Shown in pieces: positions 36,472-44,421 of a stretch of 64,000 bases of DNA. The stretch's first letter is position 1; every line of letters starts with the position of its first letter. Source of the stretch: Alphaproteobacteria bacterium (GTDB lineage Bacteria > Pseudomonadota > Alphaproteobacteria > Caulobacterales > Caulobacteraceae); the NCBI GenBank assembly GCA_018826515.1, contig JAHKAM010000011.1, positions 1 through 64,000 on the forward strand, given 5' to 3'. The position numbers were made by a program, and so were the translations under genes. The notes below the pieces were generated by a model. It was not told where the DNA came from. It saw nothing but the letters and a program-made list of their open reading frames with translations, and ran no database searches.

Positions 36472-37817
36472 CGCGCGAGGGTCAGCTCGGCCGGCGGCGC
36501 CGTCAGCTGTTCGGCCAGGGCGGCCAGCGGCACGGGGCGGCCGATCAGATAGCCCTGGGCCATGTCGCAACCCATGCCACGCAGCAGGGCCAGGGCCGTC
36601 GGGGTCTCGACCCCCTCGGCGGTGACCTTCAGGCCCAGGCTGTGGGCCAGGTCGATGGTCGATTTGACCAGCAGGGCGTCCCGGGAGGACTGGTCGAGGC
36701 CCAGGATGAAGCTCTTGTCGATCTTCAGCTCGTCAGCGCGGATCTGTTTCAGATAGGTCAGCGACGACAGGCCTGAACCATAGTCGTCGAGGGACACCGA
36801 TATGCCCGCGCCGGCGAACCGCTCAATGATGCGCAGCGCCAGATCAGGGTAGTCCACGACGGCGGTTTCGGTGATCTCGAAACACAGGTCGGCGCTGGAA
36901 GCGGCGACCTCCGCGACGGCGAAGTCGGCAAAACTCTCGTCGGACAGCAGCCGGCCCGAGAGGTTGACGGAGACCGTCAGGGCGTGCCCGGCCGCGGCCA
37001 GGACCTTCTGGTCGGCGATGGCTCGGCGGATGGCCCATTCGGTCAGGGGACGGATATGGCCGGTCTCCTCGGCCATGCCGATGAACAGGTCGGGTGAGAC
37101 GCAACCGCGTTGCGGATGGGTCCAGCGCATCAGCGCCTCAATGCCGGTTATCCGCCCGGCGCGAAAATCATATTTGGGCTGGTACGCCAGCGAGAGTTCG
37201 CCGTTGCCCATGGCCGCCATCATCTCGCTGATCAGAGACAGATTGCCGGCCGGGTCTCCGTAGCGTTCAGGATCGAAGGCGGCGGCCCGCCGACGCGTCG
37301 CGCGCGCCTGGTCCAGGGCGATCGAGGCCCGGTCGACCGCGGACGGAACGTTGCGGTTGATCTCTCCCGCGCGGGCGACCCCGGCGGTCAGGGCGATGTC
37401 CACGGGAGCGCCGTTCAGGATCACCGGCGAATGGGCGGCCTCGCAGAGACTGGCGGCCAGGGCGACGGCGGTATCATCGCTATCGGCGCTGAAGACCAGC
37501 CCGAGGGTCCCGCCTCCGACCCGTGCGACCGGCATTCCGCCGGACAGGGAAGACAGTCGCTGGCCGAGGGTGACGAGCAGCCGGGCCATGGAATCGTAGC
37601 CGATGGCGTTCCTGACCACCTCGAAGCGATCGACGCACAGGAGGATGACGTAGATCCGGCCGGCTCCCGACGCCAGCCGCTCCAGCGACAGCCGGTTGCC
37701 GAGACCGGTTTCCTGATCATGCAGCGCCATATGGGTCAGCCGCGCCTCGCGGTCGCGAAGCGTCCGGGCGGAGTCGGCTGAAAACAGCGCCGGCAGGAAA
37801 GCAAACGGGCTGCGCAT
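36462..37817 (-). CDS. Cyclic-di-GMP phosphodiesterase (degenerate GGDEF plus EAL)
   Basis: A 451-residue protein. The N-terminal GGDEF-like domain (about residues 30-180) starts [15 protein letters not shown], but the signature is [11 protein letters not shown], so it cannot be a cyclase. The EAL domain (about 195-440) is intact: [56 protein letters not shown] and TAEGVET, including catalytic Glu, Asp and Lys positions. So it should hydrolyse c-di-GMP and favour motility. There is no clear transmembrane segment. Neighbours do not suggest a particular pathway. Confidence 0.92.
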   Translation of the reverse strand: MRSPFAFLPALFSADSARTLRDREARLTHMALHDQETGLGNRLSLERLASGAGRIYVILLCVDRFEVVRNAIGYDSMARLLVTLGQRLSSLSGGMPVARVGGGTLGLVFSADSDDTAVALAASLCEAAHSPVILNGAPVDIALTAGVARAGEINRNVPSAVDRASIALDQARATRRRAAAFDPERYGDPAGNLSLISEMMAAMGNGELSLAYQPKYDFRAGRITGIEALMRWTHPQRGCVSPDLFIGMAEETGHIRPLTEWAIRRAIADQKVLAAAGHALTVSVNLSGRLLSDESFADFAVAEVAASSADLCFEITETAVVDYPDLALRIIERFAGAGISVSLDDYGSGLSSLTYLKQIRADELKIDKSFILGLDQSSRDALLVKSTIDLAHSLGLKVTAEGVETPTALALLRGMGCDMAQGYLIGRPVPLAALAEQLTAPPAELTLARQA

Positions 37818-37903
37818 CGAACCATTGTGCGCCGTGGGGATGAAGCCCGCGTAAACCGGCCAGCGAGGCGCCCAGGCCTGAACCCGATGACCCTGCCCGA
37901 CCA

Positions 37904-38135
37904 GAAATTGACCCGCATCGACACCCTGAGCCGACGCGGCTCCCGGTTGTTGGCGTATTCCGAGCCGTAGGCGACCGGGGTCCCGTAGGGGCTCAGGCTG
38001 ACGAAATCCTTGTCCAGAAGGTTGTAGACCCCGGTCGCGGAAGCGCTCCGACCGATGCTCGCCACAGCGACAGCCGGTCCGTGGCCTGCCAGTTCACGCG
38101 GCGTTCAGCCTATGGGCCGGCGTGTCGGTCAGGGG
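37904..38135 (-). pseudogene. TonB-dependent receptor C-terminal remnant
   Basis: On the minus strand the residues [11 protein letters not shown], then (after a frame slip) [15 protein letters not shown] and [19 protein letters not shown] match the last strands of TonB-dependent outer membrane receptors. The plug, most of the barrel, and any start are missing. Between LSLW and GVYNL the typical residues appear in another frame (RSERFR), so there is at least one indel. The terminal VNF is followed by TGG where a stop is expected. It lies directly downstream of the flavoreductase gene of an iron-redox cluster, suggesting the cluster once ended in, or flanked, a receptor gene. The remaining sequence up to 38177 and down to 37818 holds nothing recognisable. 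Confidence 0.75.
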
Positions 38136-38177
38136 CAGGCCCAGGATGGAATGGCAAGAGCTTGCGAGCGAGTCGCG

Positions 38178-39551
38178 TCAGTAAACGTCGCGGCGATACC
38201 GTCCGGTCTCGATGAGGCCGCGCAGCACATCGGGCCCGAGGGCGACTTCCAGCGCCTCATTCACCCCCTTCGACATGCCTTCGAGACTGCCGCAGACCAG
38301 GATGACGGCGCCCCGCTGGACCCAGGCGCGAAGCGCGTCGGCGTGTTCCGTGACCAACGTCTGGACATACCGCCCGTCCCCGACGTCGCGGGAGAAGGTC
38401 CGGTCAAGCCGGGCGAGAAGGCCGTCCTCGAGGGCCGCCCGGAGTTCGGCGTCGAGGAAGGCGTCATGGGCGCGGGTGCGTTCGCCGAACATCAGCCAGG
38501 TCTCGCCCGAAGCCCCGGCGCGGGCCTTCCAGTGGGCGCGGAGGCCCGCCAGGCCGGTGCCGTTGCCGATCAGGATCAGGGGCGTCATCGGGGACGGGCC
38601 ATGAAAGCTGCGGTTGGTGCGGATGCGCATCGCGACCTCGCTTCCGGGAGCGAGGCCGTGCGTCAGCCAGCCGGAGGCCAGTCCGGTCGTCCCGTCCGGG
38701 CGATGCATCAGGCGGACAATGAATTCGGCGCGGCCGTCGCCGGGCAGGGAGGCCACGGAATATTCGCGGCTGCCGGGCTCGGGCTGATCTGCGACCGCGG
38801 GCAGACCGATCTCGGCGATGTCGCCGGCGACCCAGACCGGCGCATGGTCCACGGGTTCGAAAGCCATCAGCCAGGCCTCGCCGCCCGGACTGCCGGGGTT
38901 CAGATGGGTCCGCTCGACCAGCCGCCAGCGGTCGAAGGCCGGGGGCGTCCAGTCAGGCTGAACCGTGGAGCCGGTGAGGGAGGCCAGCTGATGCTGCCAA
39001 TGGCGAACGGCGCCGGCATCGCCGTCATCGACCTCGACCCGGTCGAACAGGGGCTGCGCGCCCGAACGCTGCAGCCAGCCGTCCAGCGCCCGTCCGAAGC
39101 CACAGAAATCGGCATAGGTCCGGTCGCCCAGCGCCAGCAGGCCGTAGGTGAGGCCGCTGAGGTCGGCGGGCGCCGACATCGACTGGCGCACGAACCGCGA
39201 CACGGCGTCCGGCGCATCCCCCTCGCCGGTGGTGGAGGCGACGATCAGCAAGCGTCCGGCGACCCTGAGTTCAGCCAGTTCGAGATCGCCCAGAAGCGCC
39301 ACGCGGGCGGGGACGCCGGCGTCGGACAGGCTGCGGGCCGTCATCCAGGCCAGTTCTTCGGCGAGGCCGGTCTGGCTGGCGAAGGCCACCACTAAGGCGG
39401 GGGCGTCCTGTGCGCCGGGCGCCAGGGCGGCGGCGCGGGCGGCCGCGACGCGCCGGGCGCGGACCTGTGACCACCGCACCAGGACGATGACCAGCAGCCA
39501 CAGGACGACCGCCAGCCCCGCCCAGAACCAGCGCACCGGGTCGTGGGTCAC
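38178..39551 (-). CDS. Membrane-anchored flavodoxin-FAD/NADPH reductase (sulfite reductase flavoprotein-like)
   Basis: A 457-residue protein. One transmembrane helix (about residues 7-27, FWAGLAVVLWLLVIVLV) is followed by a flavodoxin domain (VVAFASQTGLAEELAW, IVASTTGEGDAPDAV, GLLALGDRTYADFCGFG) and a ferredoxin-NADP reductase module (REYSVASLPGD, ILIGNGTGLAGLRAHW, and the C-terminal RYRRDVY). It should move electrons from NADPH via FAD and FMN to a membrane partner, most likely the PepSY protein of this cluster. Start is GTG 39551, overlapping the apbE stop (GTGA). The longer open frame has no homology upstream. Confidence 0.87.
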   Translation of the reverse strand: MTHDPVRWFWAGLAVVLWLLVIVLVRWSQVRARRVAAARAAALAPGAQDAPALVVAFASQTGLAEELAWMTARSLSDAGVPARVALLGDLELAELRVAGRLLIVASTTGEGDAPDAVSRFVRQSMSAPADLSGLTYGLLALGDRTYADFCGFGRALDGWLQRSGAQPLFDRVEVDDGDAGAVRHWQHQLASLTGSTVQPDWTPPAFDRWRLVERTHLNPGSPGGEAWLMAFEPVDHAPVWVAGDIAEIGLPAVADQPEPGSREYSVASLPGDGRAEFIVRLMHRPDGTTGLASGWLTHGLAPGSEVAMRIRTNRSFHGPSPMTPLILIGNGTGLAGLRAHWKARAGASGETWLMFGERTRAHDAFLDAELRAALEDGLLARLDRTFSRDVGDGRYVQTLVTEHADALRAWVQRGAVILVCGSLEGMSKGVNEALEVALGPDVLRGLIETGRYRRDVY

Positions 39552-40597
39552 GCGCCCTCGGACAACATGGCGGTGAAGGCGGGGGTGACGGTCTCGGTCA
39601 GGCCGTTCCCGGATCGGACGACAAAGGCGGCGGCGATGTTCATCGCCCCGGCGAAGGCCGGACCTTCCTCGGGACCCATGACGGTCAGGGCCGTGGCCAT
39701 GGCGTCGGCGTACATCGCCGTCTCGGCCAGGACGGTGACGGAGGCGACGCCGTTCTCGATCGGCCGACCGGTGCGGCCGTCGATCGTGTGGCTGTAGGTC
39801 TGGCCATAGACCTCGAAATTGCGCACCCAGTCGCCCGAGGTGGCGCAGGCCATATCGAACAGGGCGGCCACGGCGCGCGGACCCGGCGCGCCGGGGGCCT
39901 GTCGCAGTTCCGCCCACCAGGGCATGCCGTCCGGCTTGACGCCCGCGCCGCGCAGTTCGCCGCCGATTTCGACCAGATGATGGGTCGCGCCCATGGCGGT
40001 CAGCCGTTCAGAGACCCGATCGACGGCGTGGCCCTTGGCGATGCCTGACAGGTCCAGCTTGACCCCGCCCAGCTGCTGAACGGCACGGGCCTCGCGGTTG
40101 AAGCGGAGCATGCCCCAGCCGGTCACGGCGCGGGCGGCGGCGATCTCGTCCTCGAACGGCACGGTGGGGCCGGTCCCGAAGGCATTGAGCGGACGCGGTC
40201 CGGGCGGGCCGAATCCCCACAGATCGACCAGGGCCCCCAGGGTGGGATCGACCGCGCCATTGGTGTCGTCGGCCAGGTCCATGGCCGCGTTCAGCAGGGT
40301 CCAGAACGGCTCGGACACGGCCCAGAAGCCGGGCGGGGCGGCGTTGAGGCGCGACAGCTCGGATCGTGGGTCCCAGTGGCTGAACAGGGCGATGATGCCC
40401 GCCAATTCGGACTCGATGGCCGACTGGAAGGCGGTGCGGTCGAGCGCCGGCGGCGCGACCAGCCGCACCGCCCAGGTCGTGCCCATGGTCTCGCCGGCGA
40501 AGTCCCAGATGTGAGGCCCCGGCGGCGGGGAGGGTTTGCGTCCGTGGGTGGGGATCAGGACGCGGTTGTCCGGGCGCGGCCTCGCGTCCCCGCCCAC
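39548..40597 (-). CDS. apbE: FAD:protein FMN transferase (ApbE)
   Basis: About 349 residues. ApbE attaches FMN covalently to a Ser/Thr in exported redox proteins. Seen: GETMGTTWAVRL, FSHWDPRSELSRLNAAPPG, NGAVDPTLGALVDLWGFG, the LDLSGIAKGHAVDRV block and the magnesium/FAD site ending TYSHTIDGRTGRPI with AMYADAMATALTVMG. The start is uncertain: GTG 40597 gives the full frame, and no lipoprotein signal is visible in it. The adjacent DUF2271 protein carries a possible acceptor motif. The stop overlaps the reductase start. Confidence 0.9.
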   Translation of the reverse strand: MGGDARPRPDNRVLIPTHGRKPSPPPGPHIWDFAGETMGTTWAVRLVAPPALDRTAFQSAIESELAGIIALFSHWDPRSELSRLNAAPPGFWAVSEPFWTLLNAAMDLADDTNGAVDPTLGALVDLWGFGPPGPRPLNAFGTGPTVPFEDEIAAARAVTGWGMLRFNREARAVQQLGGVKLDLSGIAKGHAVDRVSERLTAMGATHHLVEIGGELRGAGVKPDGMPWWAELRQAPGAPGPRAVAALFDMACATSGDWVRNFEVYGQTYSHTIDGRTGRPIENGVASVTVLAETAMYADAMATALTVMGPEEGPAFAGAMNIAAAFVVRSGNGLTETVTPAFTAMLSEGA

Positions 40598-40644
40598 GAT
40601 CAGCGGGGGAGGGGCCTTGCGGGCCGGTCCGGAGCCGTGGTCGG

Positions 40645-41445
40645 TCAGGGCAGCACTTCCACGACGCCGTTGTACTGGGCGTTGGAGGCCAGCCGGTCGG
40701 CCGAGGCGGGCGTGCGGACCGAGGCGTTCATCCAGTACATGCCGGGCTCCGGCCAGGTGACGGTGAAGGCGCCGTCGGCGCCGGTGGTGACGGTGATCTC
40801 TTCGGGGTTGTCACGGTAGCGCGTGCCGCCGCGGGCGATGGTGACCTCCAGTCCGGCAGCGGGCTGGCCGTCGCGCAACAGTTTGAAGGTCGCGGCCTCG
40901 CCGGCGACCAGGTCGTTCGGATGGCTGACAGGCGCGAGTTCAATGCCTTCGCCGGTCGGCGCGAGGGCGTCGACCGAGGGCGCGCCGAGGGTGACGAAGG
41001 TTTCGATCCGGCTGGCGCTGCGGGTGGCGACCACCTCGGTAGCGTCCGCCGGAATGTTGGCGGCCATGTCCGCCTCGGCGCCGCGCCAGCGCCTGGTCTC
41101 GCTGCCCTGTTTGTAGCTGACGATGACCCCGCCCATGACATTGGCCACGCGATAGGTGCCCGGCTGGGTCAGGCGGAGGTCAAAGGACGACCGGTAGCGG
41201 GCCCGGTGCAGGTTCTCCGGCGCGAGGGTCGAGCCGTCGGGTCCGGTGATGATCAGGCCGGCCAGGTTCATGGCCGCATGGTCGGCGATGAAGACTCCGT
41301 TGGACATCCCGGCGTCAAAGCCGACCCAGGCTTCCGCGCCGGACAGGACGGTGGCGGTCGGGGCCAGCCAGGCGCGGTGGGCCTGCGCCGACATGGGCAG
41401 GGCCAGGGTGGCGAGGGCGGCGAGGATGGCGAGCGACTTCTTCAT
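40645..41445 (-). CDS. DUF4198 domain protein, secreted
   Basis: A 266-residue periplasmic protein with a signal peptide (MKKSLAILAALATLALPMSAQA). Mature start HRAWLAPTATVLSG and the C-terminal GTRYRDNPEEITVTTGADGAFTVTWPEPGMYWMNA in part are typical of DUF4198 (nickel/cobalt-uptake-like beta sandwich). Such proteins commonly sit next to TonB receptors and PepSY/DUF2271 genes and may bind a metal via the N-terminal His. ATG 41445 has AAGGA upstream; the frame's first ATG at 41454 lies too close to that site. Confidence 0.87.
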   Translation of the reverse strand: MKKSLAILAALATLALPMSAQAHRAWLAPTATVLSGAEAWVGFDAGMSNGVFIADHAAMNLAGLIITGPDGSTLAPENLHRARYRSSFDLRLTQPGTYRVANVMGGVIVSYKQGSETRRWRGAEADMAANIPADATEVVATRSASRIETFVTLGAPSVDALAPTGEGIELAPVSHPNDLVAGEAATFKLLRDGQPAAGLEVTIARGGTRYRDNPEEITVTTGADGAFTVTWPEPGMYWMNASVRTPASADRLASNAQYNGVVEVLP

Positions 41446-41457
41446 GGCGATCAATCC

Positions 41458-41964
41458 TTAGCGGGTGACGGTGACGCGCACGGCGCCGAGTTCGGTGGAG
41501 CCGGACGCCGACCCGGCGTTGGCGGCGCCCCAGCGGAAGGGCACGCGCACGGCCTCGCGTCCGCCCAGTTCGCGGGCGGCCTCGACGACCATGACATAGT
41601 CGCCGGCGGGCAGGTTCGACAGTCGGGCGCCGGGCACGGTGACGGCGTGGCGGCCGGGCGCCTTGGTGGCGCTGGAGATACCGTCGGCGGGCATTGTCAT
41701 CGCCCGACCGCCGCGACGCCACCAGGTGCGCATGTCCTTCAGCCAGTCCTTGCCCTCGGCGACGTTGGAAACCTCGTACCAGACGGCCAGGGTCCGCACG
41801 GCGGTCTGGTCCGGGCGCTCGATCCAGACGGCGACATAGGGCCGGTGGTAGGCGGCGACCGACAGGCGCGGGATTTCCACCGAGACGGCCAGATCAGCGG
41901 CGAGCGCAGGCGCGGCGATAGCGCTGAGGGCCGCGGCGGAAAGGGCGAGGGAAGGCGTGCGCAT
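41458..41964 (-). CDS. DUF2271 domain protein, secreted; possible flavinylated redox protein
   Basis: A 168-residue exported protein (signal peptide to about residue 22, APALAAD). The DUF2271 core has VSVEIPRL, RPYVAVWIERPDQTAVRTLAVWYE in part, KWLKD-like KDWLKDMRTWWRR and GDYVMVVEAARELGG. Residues 94-100 read DGISSAT, resembling the D-x-(S/T)-(G/S)-A-T acceptor motif to which ApbE couples FMN in FMN_bind domains; apbE is two genes downstream. The acceptor role is an inference from motif and neighbourhood. Probably carries electrons outside the inner membrane. Confidence 0.85.
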   Translation of the reverse strand: MRTPSLALSAAALSAIAAPALAADLAVSVEIPRLSVAAYHRPYVAVWIERPDQTAVRTLAVWYEVSNVAEGKDWLKDMRTWWRRGGRAMTMPADGISSATKAPGRHAVTVPGARLSNLPAGDYVMVVEAARELGGREAVRVPFRWGAANAGSASGSTELGAVRVTVTR

Positions 41965-41973
41965 GGCGACTCG

Positions 41974-42636
41974 TCAGTGAATGAACAGGATTGCGATGAT
42001 GACCGGGATCAACAGGCCGAGCCCCAGCAGGGGCCAGGTCGACGGCCGCTGGCGGGCGTGCAGCCAGGTCAGGCCGAAGCCGGTGGCGGCGAAGATGATG
42101 CAGGCGACGGCGAAGACGTCGATGAACCAGTACCAGACCGGGCCGGTGTTGCGGCCCTTGTGCAGGTCATTGATGTAGGCGACCCAGCCGCGGGTTGTCC
42201 GTTCCCGCAGGGCGTCCCCGGTGGCGCGGTCGATGGTCAGCCAACCGTCCCCGCCGGGCTCGGCGAGGGCGACATAGATCTCGTCGGGCGTGGTCTCGGT
42301 CGGTCGGCCGGCGATCTGAACCTCGAACGTCTCTGCCGCCCATCGGGCGACGGCGTCAGGAACCGGATCGGTGGTCTCGGCCGGAAAGCCCGACAGCCGC
42401 GCCAGCAAGGGGGCGGGCAGGGCGCCGGTCTGCTCGACCGTGACCGGCTCGGCCGGGATCTGGGCGGCATGGTTCAGGGTGATGCCCGTCACCGCGAACA
42501 ACAGCAATCCGACGAGACTCACGGCCGCGGATATCCAGTGCCACTGGTGCAGTTGCTTGAGCCAGAACGACCGCTTCGCGTTGAGCGCGGTCTTCGGCGC
42601 CTTGAGCGGCTTGGCGGGAGCGGCGGTTTCGGTCAC
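41974..42636 (-). CDS. PepSY-associated transmembrane protein
   Basis: A 220-residue inner membrane protein. An N-terminal helix follows FWLKQLHQWHWISAAVSLVGLLLFAVTGITLNH in part, with the WHW and NH histidines likely to bind haem; an extracytoplasmic PepSY-like region (WLTIDRATGDALRERTTRGWVAYINDLHKG in part) is followed by two C-terminal helices. Family members conduct electrons across the membrane, often for ferric-siderophore reduction. It is the first gene of the cluster, 10 bp from DUF2271, with the histidine kinase gene upstream on the same strand. Confidence 0.9.
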   Translation of the reverse strand: MTETAAPAKPLKAPKTALNAKRSFWLKQLHQWHWISAAVSLVGLLLFAVTGITLNHAAQIPAEPVTVEQTGALPAPLLARLSGFPAETTDPVPDAVARWAAETFEVQIAGRPTETTPDEIYVALAEPGGDGWLTIDRATGDALRERTTRGWVAYINDLHKGRNTGPVWYWFIDVFAVACIIFAATGFGLTWLHARQRPSTWPLLGLGLLIPVIIAILFIH

Positions 42637-42712
42637 GCCCGGCTTGTGCCGAACTTGCGAACGATTTGCAATGGCTGATCTCCGCCCCGGCCGGTTCGCC
42701 GGTTGAGGCGCT

Positions 42713-44329
42713 TCAGGCGGCTTTTGTGACCGGTGCGTGCTCGACTGCGCCGCCGCCCATCACGAGCCGGATGGCGTGGAGCAGAGCGTCGGGCTGGATC
42801 GGCTTCTGGGCGACGCCATTCATTCCGGCCGCCAGATATTCCGACTCGTCACGCGGATCGGCGTTGGCGGTCAGGGCCAGAATCGGGATTTCGGCGACAG
42901 GTCCCCGCAGAGCCCGGATGGCGCGCGTCGCCTGGACTCCGTCCATGACCGGCATCTTGATGTCCATCAGGATCAGATCAAAGGCCCCGGTCTGGACCCG
43001 CTCGACCGCCGCCTGTCCGTCCTCGACGGCTTCGGAGCTGCAGCCGAACAATTCCAGCACCTTGGCGGCGACAAAGCGGTTGGTGGCGTTGTCGTCCACG
43101 ACGAGGACGTGAAGGGTGGCGTGATCGGTCGGCTCGGCCATCTGCATGGCCGCCGCCCTCATCTCGCGGGTAGCGCCGGGCAGGCTCAGGCTGAACCGGA
43201 AGCGGGCGCCGCCCTGCGGCGACCGCTCCACCGCGATCGACCCGCTCATCAGCTCGACGATCTGACGGCAGATGGCGAGCCCAAGGCCGGCGCCCGCGCC
43301 TTCGCGGCCGGCATGACCCGTATTGAACGGGTCAAAGATCGTGCCCGCAGCATCGGTCGGCACGCCGGGGCCGCTGTCGTCGATGGTCGCGGTGATCGCG
43401 ATCGCGCCGTCGATCTCGACGCTCGCGATATGGACCGCCACCTCGCCCGCCTGGGTGAATTTCAGGGCGTTGCCGATCAGATTGTTGAACAGCTGCTTCA
43501 GCCGCATCTCGTCGCCGGCCACCCAGTCGTGGCCGGCGGTGTCGTGGGTGACCGTCAGGGTCAGGTTCTTTTCCTGGGCGCGCGGGCTCCACAGGGCCTT
43601 GAGGTCGGCGGCGACGGCGGCGATTTGGACCGGCGCCGTCTCGAAGGTCATCAGTCCGGCCTCCGCGCGCGACATGTCGAGCGCGTCCGTCAACAGCCGC
43701 AACAGGCTCTGACCGGAGTCGAGAATGGTCCGGGCGTAGGGCCGCATGGCCTCCTGGGTGAGTTCGCGCTCCATCAGGGCGGCGACGCCCAGAACGCCGT
43801 TCAGGGGCGTACGGATCTCGTGGCTCATGACCGCCAGGAATTCCGACTTGGCGCGGCTGGAAGCCCGGGCCTCGGCTTCGGCGCGCGCGAGGTCCCGCGC
43901 CAGGGCGCCCATGGCCTCGGCGCGGCGGCGATGAATGGCGTTCCCGGCCTGCAGCACATGCACCCCGGCCCCGACCCCGAAATACAGACCGGCCGAGGTG
44001 ACCACGAAGCCGTTGAGCAAGCCGCCCAGGTTGGCGTCGTCCATAGACTGGAACAGGGTCTCGGCGTCGGCGTCGGCGTCGAGAATGCGTGGGGCGGCGT
44101 CCATGAAGGTGGCGGCGGGGCGCTTCGCGTACAGGGCGCGCCCGAACTCCGCCGCCATCTTGAGTGTGAAGGCGTTGCGTTCGATCAGACCGACCGGGCG
44201 CTGGTCGGAATCGACCACCGCGATGATCAGGGTGTCCGGCTCGCGCTGAAAGCGGTCGAAGACCTCGGCGCCGGGTGTATCCGGTCCGATCGGCAGCGCC
44301 GCGCTCGCAAAATCACCGATCCTGGCCAT
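42713..44329 (-). CDS. Hybrid sensor histidine kinase/response regulator
   Basis: A 538-residue soluble or weakly membrane-associated hybrid kinase. The N-terminal about 100 residues resemble a sensor with VVDSDQRPVGLIERNAFTLK, reminiscent of CBS-like regions. HisKA has the phospho-acceptor in EFLAVMSHEIRTPLNGVLG (His170). The ATPase domain has NNLIGNALKFTQAGEV, DSGPGVP and GAGLGLAICRQIVELMSG. A C-terminal receiver has VLVVDDNATNRFVAAKVL, ILMDIKMPVMDG (acceptor Asp) and a late KPI lysine. The input signal is unknown. It lies upstream of the iron-redox genes on the same strand, with a 76-bp gap. Confidence 0.92.
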   Translation of the reverse strand: MARIGDFASAALPIGPDTPGAEVFDRFQREPDTLIIAVVDSDQRPVGLIERNAFTLKMAAEFGRALYAKRPAATFMDAAPRILDADADAETLFQSMDDANLGGLLNGFVVTSAGLYFGVGAGVHVLQAGNAIHRRRAEAMGALARDLARAEAEARASSRAKSEFLAVMSHEIRTPLNGVLGVAALMERELTQEAMRPYARTILDSGQSLLRLLTDALDMSRAEAGLMTFETAPVQIAAVAADLKALWSPRAQEKNLTLTVTHDTAGHDWVAGDEMRLKQLFNNLIGNALKFTQAGEVAVHIASVEIDGAIAITATIDDSGPGVPTDAAGTIFDPFNTGHAGREGAGAGLGLAICRQIVELMSGSIAVERSPQGGARFRFSLSLPGATREMRAAAMQMAEPTDHATLHVLVVDDNATNRFVAAKVLELFGCSSEAVEDGQAAVERVQTGAFDLILMDIKMPVMDGVQATRAIRALRGPVAEIPILALTANADPRDESEYLAAGMNGVAQKPIQPDALLHAIRLVMGGGAVEHAPVTKAA

Positions 44330-44401
44330 ACAACACTCCCGCTTGGCCAGGGGGATAGTCGACGTCGCTTAACGCCGGCTTTGCCGCGCGTGAATGTTTT
44401 C

Positions 44402-44421
44402 TGATATTCTCTTGAATATCA
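44402..44421. promoter_or_regulatory. Perfect AT-rich palindrome overlapping the Mur ligase stop
   Basis: TGATATTC and GAATATCA form a perfect 8-bp inverted repeat with a 4-bp spacer, upstream of the histidine kinase gene and covering the Mur ligase stop codon. It is the most AT-rich short stretch nearby. No T-run follows, so a terminator is unlikely; an operator for the kinase gene is a reasonable guess. Confidence 0.45.

Noticed and set aside
40921-42678. Long plus-strand open frame across the DUF4198/DUF2271/PepSY genes
   Set aside because: It spans three well-identified minus-strand genes and has a low-complexity Gly/Arg translation.
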